A stretch of DNA of 64,000 nucleotides, from positions 186,001 to 250,000 of the forward strand of contig CBDBMR010000015.1 in the NCBI GenBank assembly GCA_965207535.1, in the 5' to 3' direction. The position numbers and the translations under genes are program-made. Each line of letters begins with the position of its first letter. Positions within the stretch are counted from its first letter, which is position 1. Below the pieces are notes generated by a model. The model searched no databases. It was not told the origin of the DNA and saw only the letters and a program-made list of their open reading frames with translations. This document shows, piece by piece, positions 61,205-64,000 of the stretch. The stretch is from JAJDXO01 sp965207535. GTDB lineage: Bacteria; Pseudomonadota; Alphaproteobacteria; Rhodospirillales; UBA2165.

Positions 61205-62119
61205 ATGCGAATTCTTGCCCTGGCCTTTTTCGGCCTGCTGGCCGCCCAGCCCGCCGGCGCCGAGACCATGATTATTTCCCAGGGCGGCGCCAAGGCCGTC
61301 ACCGGGAATCTGAGCCGCTGCGGCGGCCGGCCCGTCCGCATGGGCGAGATCACGGCCGGCGGCAGGAAAATCCGGGTGCCCGCGGACACCGCGATAATGA
61401 CCGGACCGCGGGGGACGGATTTGTACAATCGCTGCACCGGCGTGACCCCGCGGAACATCTCCGAGGTCGACATTGACCGGGTGCCCGTCACCGAAATCGA
61501 CGCGGACGGCGACGTGATCAGCGGCCTGATCTTCGCCGACAATTATTTCGAGCTGTTCGTCAACGGCAAGCTGATCGCCGTCGATCCCAACGCGTTCACC
61601 CCGTTCAATTCGGTGATCGTCCGCTTCCGGGCCAAACGGCCGGTGACCTATGCCTTCCGGCTGGTCGATTGGGAGGAGAATCTGGGGCTCGGAACCGAGG
61701 CCGGCCGGGGGAGCCGTTTTCACCCCGGGGACGGCGGGCTTGCGGCCAGTTTCAGCGACGGCACCCGCACCGACGGAAGCTGGAAGGCCCGGGCCTATTA
61801 CATCGCCCCGATTGCCGACCGCCGGACCGCCGAGAAACTGGCGGACCGGAACAGCGCGGCCGTCGACTGGCGCCGGCAGCGCTGCGGCACCGACTGCTTC
61901 GCCGTTCATTTCGACGTGCCGGACGGCTGGATGAACCCGGCCTTCGACGACGGCGGCTGGCGGGCCGCCACGGTCTTCACCAACGAGACCGTCGGCGTGC
62001 GCGGCAAGCCCAGCTACACCAACTTCGAAGACCAGTTCATCGGCGCCGGCGCCAAGTTCATCTGGTCGCGAAGCCTGGTGCTCGACAACCACGTCCTGGT
62101 CCGCAAGACGGTCCCCTAG
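61205..62119 (+). CDS. Exported protein of unknown function
   Basis: 304 residues. The signal peptide is 1-19 (MRILALAFFGLLAAQPAGA), followed by a mature domain rich in beta strands and loops. It includes the segments DNYFELFVNGKLIAVDPNAF, RFRAKRPVTYAFRLVDWEEN and FDDGGWRAATVFTNE, whose order is reminiscent of jelly-roll, carbohydrate-binding-like (discoidin/galactose-binding) proteins. No catalytic motif is recognised. The start is ATG 61205. Cysteines (NRCTG, RCGTDC) may form disulfides. It is alone on the plus strand. Confidence 0.72.
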   Translation: MRILALAFFGLLAAQPAGAETMIISQGGAKAVTGNLSRCGGRPVRMGEITAGGRKIRVPADTAIMTGPRGTDLYNRCTGVTPRNISEVDIDRVPVTEIDADGDVISGLIFADNYFELFVNGKLIAVDPNAFTPFNSVIVRFRAKRPVTYAFRLVDWEENLGLGTEAGRGSRFHPGDGGLAASFSDGTRTDGSWKARAYYIAPIADRRTAEKLADRNSAAVDWRRQRCGTDCFAVHFDVPDGWMNPAFDDGGWRAATVFTNETVGVRGKPSYTNFEDQFIGAGAKFIWSRSLVLDNHVLVRKTVP

Positions 62120-62188
62120 CACTTGGTGATTCCATTGGGAAGCGTATCCGGCGTTTTTGAAGCCGTTTGCGCAACCCCCTCACCCATT

Positions 62189-62330
62189 TATTTATGACCC
62201 CCTCACCCTAACCCTCTCCCCCTGAAGAAGGGGGAGAGGGGACTACTCCCTTACCCTCGCCCCCCTTGGGGGGAGAGGGATGCGGAGGCTTGGCGAGCCT
62301 GCGAGCCATAGCCGTAGCCGGGTGAGGGGG
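62189..62330. repeat. Dispersed intergenic repeat, family B, copy 2
   Basis: Longer relative of 47409-47516: CCCCCTCACCCTAACCCTCTCC, two stacked CTCCCCC/GGGGGAGAG palindromes, then GGCGAGCCTGCGAGCCATAG and GGGTGAGGGGG. It lies between the convergent exported-protein and CorC-type genes and probably folds as a large 3' structure for both. Confidence 0.75.
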
Positions 62331-62358
62331 ATTATCGATTCACCCCCGCCCCATTCTC

Positions 62359-63639
62359 TCATTGGCCCTCGCCCTCTTCGGCCTCCGCGGGCGGCGGGGT
62401 CACCCGGACAGCGGTGATCTGGTGGCGCTGGCGGCGCAATATCTCGAAGCGGAATCCGAAGAACATGAAGGTCTGACCCACCTCCGGGATGCGCCGGGCT
62501 TCGTGGAGGATCAATCCGGCGAGCGTCGCGGCTTCCTCGTCCGGCAGATTCCATTCCAGCGCCCGGTTGAGGTCGCGGATGGTGAACTGGCCGTCGACGA
62601 TGTAGGACCCATTCCCCTGGGGTCTCAATCCCGGCACGCTGATGTCGTGCTCGTCGGAGATGTCGCCGACGATTTCCTCCAGGATGTCCTCGAGGGTCAC
62701 GACGCCGAGCAGACTCCCGTACTCGTCGACCACCAGGGCAAAGTGTTCGTGGCGTTCGCGGAACGCCTGAAGCTGGTCGAGGAGCCGGGTGGTCTCGGGC
62801 ACGAACCACGGATCGGCGGCGATGGCCTTGATGTCCATGTCCGCTTCGCCCTCCGGCGCCGCGCGTATGGCGCGCAGCAGTTCCTTGGCGTGCAGGACGC
62901 CGACGATGTTGTCGGTGTCCTCGCGCCAAAGCGGCAGGCGGGTATAAGGACTGTCCAGCGCCTGATCGACGATATCGCCGGGCGGGTCGTCGGCATTGAT
63001 CATCGAGACGGTCTTGCGGTGGACCATGATCTCGCCCACCTCCACCTCCGAAAGATCGAGCACGCTTCTGAGCATGGCGCGCTCATGCCCGATGACTTCC
63101 CCTTCGCCCCGATGCAGATCGATGGCGCCGCGCAGCATCTCGGTCCTGGAGAAGAACGATTGGTCGGGGCTGAGCTTGACCCCGAATAGACGCAGGGTGA
63201 GCCGGACGATGGCTTGCGCCGCGTTCGCGAACGGAGCCAGGACGACGACGACGAGCCGGATCACCGGCGCGATGACGAGCGCCATGCGATCGGCGTTATG
63301 AAGGGCGTATGTCTTGGGCAGTATTTCCGCGAACAACACCACCAGCGCGGTCATGATCAGCGTCGCATAGGCGATGCCCGCATCGCCGAAGAAGACGAGA
63401 AACGCCGACGTGGCGAGGGCCGAGGCCAGGATGTTGACCAGGTTGTTGCCGATCAGGATGGCGCCGAGCAGGCGCCCTTTCCGTTCGATCAGCCGGTTGA
63501 CCAGCCGCGCCCGGCGGTTTCCCTGGCCTTCCAGGTGATGCATGAGGGCGCGGGACGCGCCGGTCAGCGCCGTCTCCGATCCGGAGAAGAACGCCGACAA
63601 GATGAGCAGCACAACGATGGCGATGATCAGTGTCACCAT
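62359..63639 (-). CDS. CNNM/CorC-HlyC family membrane protein
   Basis: 426-residue protein with an N-terminal DUF21/CNNM membrane domain (~1-175; four helices, opening VTLIIAIVVLLILSAFFSGSETAL). A CBS pair (~190-330; EIMVHRKTVSMI; VTLEDILEEIVGDISDEHD) and a C-terminal CorC_HlyC domain (~345-420) follow. Family members are linked to Mg2+/Co2+ homeostasis, and older names call them hemolysins. It starts at ATG 63639, 42 bases after aroB's end. Confidence 0.9.
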   Translation of the reverse strand: MVTLIIAIVVLLILSAFFSGSETALTGASRALMHHLEGQGNRRARLVNRLIERKGRLLGAILIGNNLVNILASALATSAFLVFFGDAGIAYATLIMTALVVLFAEILPKTYALHNADRMALVIAPVIRLVVVVLAPFANAAQAIVRLTLRLFGVKLSPDQSFFSRTEMLRGAIDLHRGEGEVIGHERAMLRSVLDLSEVEVGEIMVHRKTVSMINADDPPGDIVDQALDSPYTRLPLWREDTDNIVGVLHAKELLRAIRAAPEGEADMDIKAIAADPWFVPETTRLLDQLQAFRERHEHFALVVDEYGSLLGVVTLEDILEEIVGDISDEHDISVPGLRPQGNGSYIVDGQFTIRDLNRALEWNLPDEEAATLAGLILHEARRIPEVGQTFMFFGFRFEILRRQRHQITAVRVTPPPAEAEEGEGQ

Positions 63640-63681
63640 GGGTCAATCCACTTGGTTGATGTCATTGAGGTAGGAGGGCAT

Positions 63682-64000
63682 TTAGGCGGCGACGGCCTCG
63701 CGCACCACGCCCAGGACGTCTTCGGGCGTGACGCCGGCGGTAATGAAGGCTTGTCCGATTCCCCGGGTGAGGATGAAGGTCAGTTTGCCGTCGGCCGCCT
63801 TCTTGTCGCTCGCCATATGGGCGAGCAGGGCATCGGCGTCCCAGCGCATGCCCTCGACGTAATCGGGTCCCACCGGGAGTCCGGCCTGGACGAAATGCGC
63901 CTTCACCCGTTCGGCATCCTGGCCCGAACACAAACCCAGCCGGTGGGAGAGTTCGAACGCCATGATCATGCCGATGGCGACCGCCTCGCCATGCAGCAGG
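63682..64000 (-). CDS. aroB: 3-dehydroquinate synthase, C-terminal part (cut by window edge)
   Basis: The visible 106 or so residues are the C-terminus of AroB. They begin LLHGEAVAIGMIMAFELSHR, where the histidine of HGE is a zinc ligand. A helical domain follows and ends GQAFITAGVTPEDVLGVVREAVAA. The enzyme converts DAHP to dehydroquinate in the shikimate pathway. The start and most of the NAD-binding domain lie beyond the right edge. The gene precedes the CorC-type gene on the minus strand. Confidence 0.93.
   Translation of the reverse strand, partial: LLHGEAVAIGMIMAFELSHRLGLCSGQDAERVKAHFVQAGLPVGPDYVEGMRWDADALLAHMASDKKAADGKLTFILTRGIGQAFITAGVTPEDVLGVVREAVAA

Overview
The window comes from a high-GC alphaproteobacterium, most like a free-living Rhodospirillales relative. 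The ssrA (tmRNA) gene is circularly permuted, as is usual in alphaproteobacteria, and an alpha-type SspB follows it. The mreBCD-mrdA-rodA block, the hflK-hflC-DUF2065-Do protease block, a ThyX thymidylate synthase and several branched-chain-type ABC importers also fit. Both window edges cut genes: a sulfatase on the left and aroB on the right.

Layout. 1-3562: sulfatase, a divergent DUF35 zinc-ribbon/thiolase-like pair, and a histone-deacetylase-family amidohydrolase. 3913-12314: a DeoR-type regulator followed by a Ugp-like ABC importer, a GlpD-type dehydrogenase, a HAD phosphatase and an endonuclease/exonuclease/phosphatase-fold enzyme, apparently a glycerol-phosphate(-diester) catabolic operon. 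12377-12992: two convergent gene remnants. 13134-15025: two copies of a tRNA-Lys(CTT) gene with flanking DNA bracket one alpha/beta hydrolase with its own promoter. 15033-20616: the cell-elongation operon. 20827-28177: leuA with a possible leucine leader peptide, a TPR lipid- or envelope-type secreted protein, ilvC-ilvN-ilvB and miaA. 28182-33409: DUF1015, Do protease, DUF2065, HflC and HflK. 33581-38556: Mrp-type Fe-S ATPase, DMT exporter, orphan TctC-type binding protein, and a flotillin-like protein.

38622-45961 is one leftward operon: a complete branched-chain-type importer whose LivF carries a long disordered tail, then an aldehyde dehydrogenase and a coniferyl-alcohol-dehydrogenase-like SDR. 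It suggests uptake and oxidation of an aromatic alcohol or aldehyde. 46181-48678 holds thyX, permuted ssrA and sspB, so the trans-translation tag RNA sits directly beside the adaptor that recognises the tag.

48686-53277 is the most accessory-like stretch. It has a two-gene AAA-ATPase/HNH nuclease cassette resembling Septu (PtuA/PtuB), AT-richer than its surroundings and bracketed by genomic palindromic repeats, then an outer-membrane barrel protein, an intact IS5-family element and a repeat-dense spacer. 53278-60156 is a second importer (urea/amide-type, with a LivM-LivG fusion), an amidase and a LuxR-type regulator. 60449-64000 has DUF2889, an unknown exported protein, a CorC/HlyC-type membrane protein and the aroB 3' end.

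The best candidates for something undescribed are the compact Septu-like pair, the glycerol-phosphate-type operon with its HAD and EEP enzymes, the tRNA-bracketed hydrolase island and the tailed LivF.
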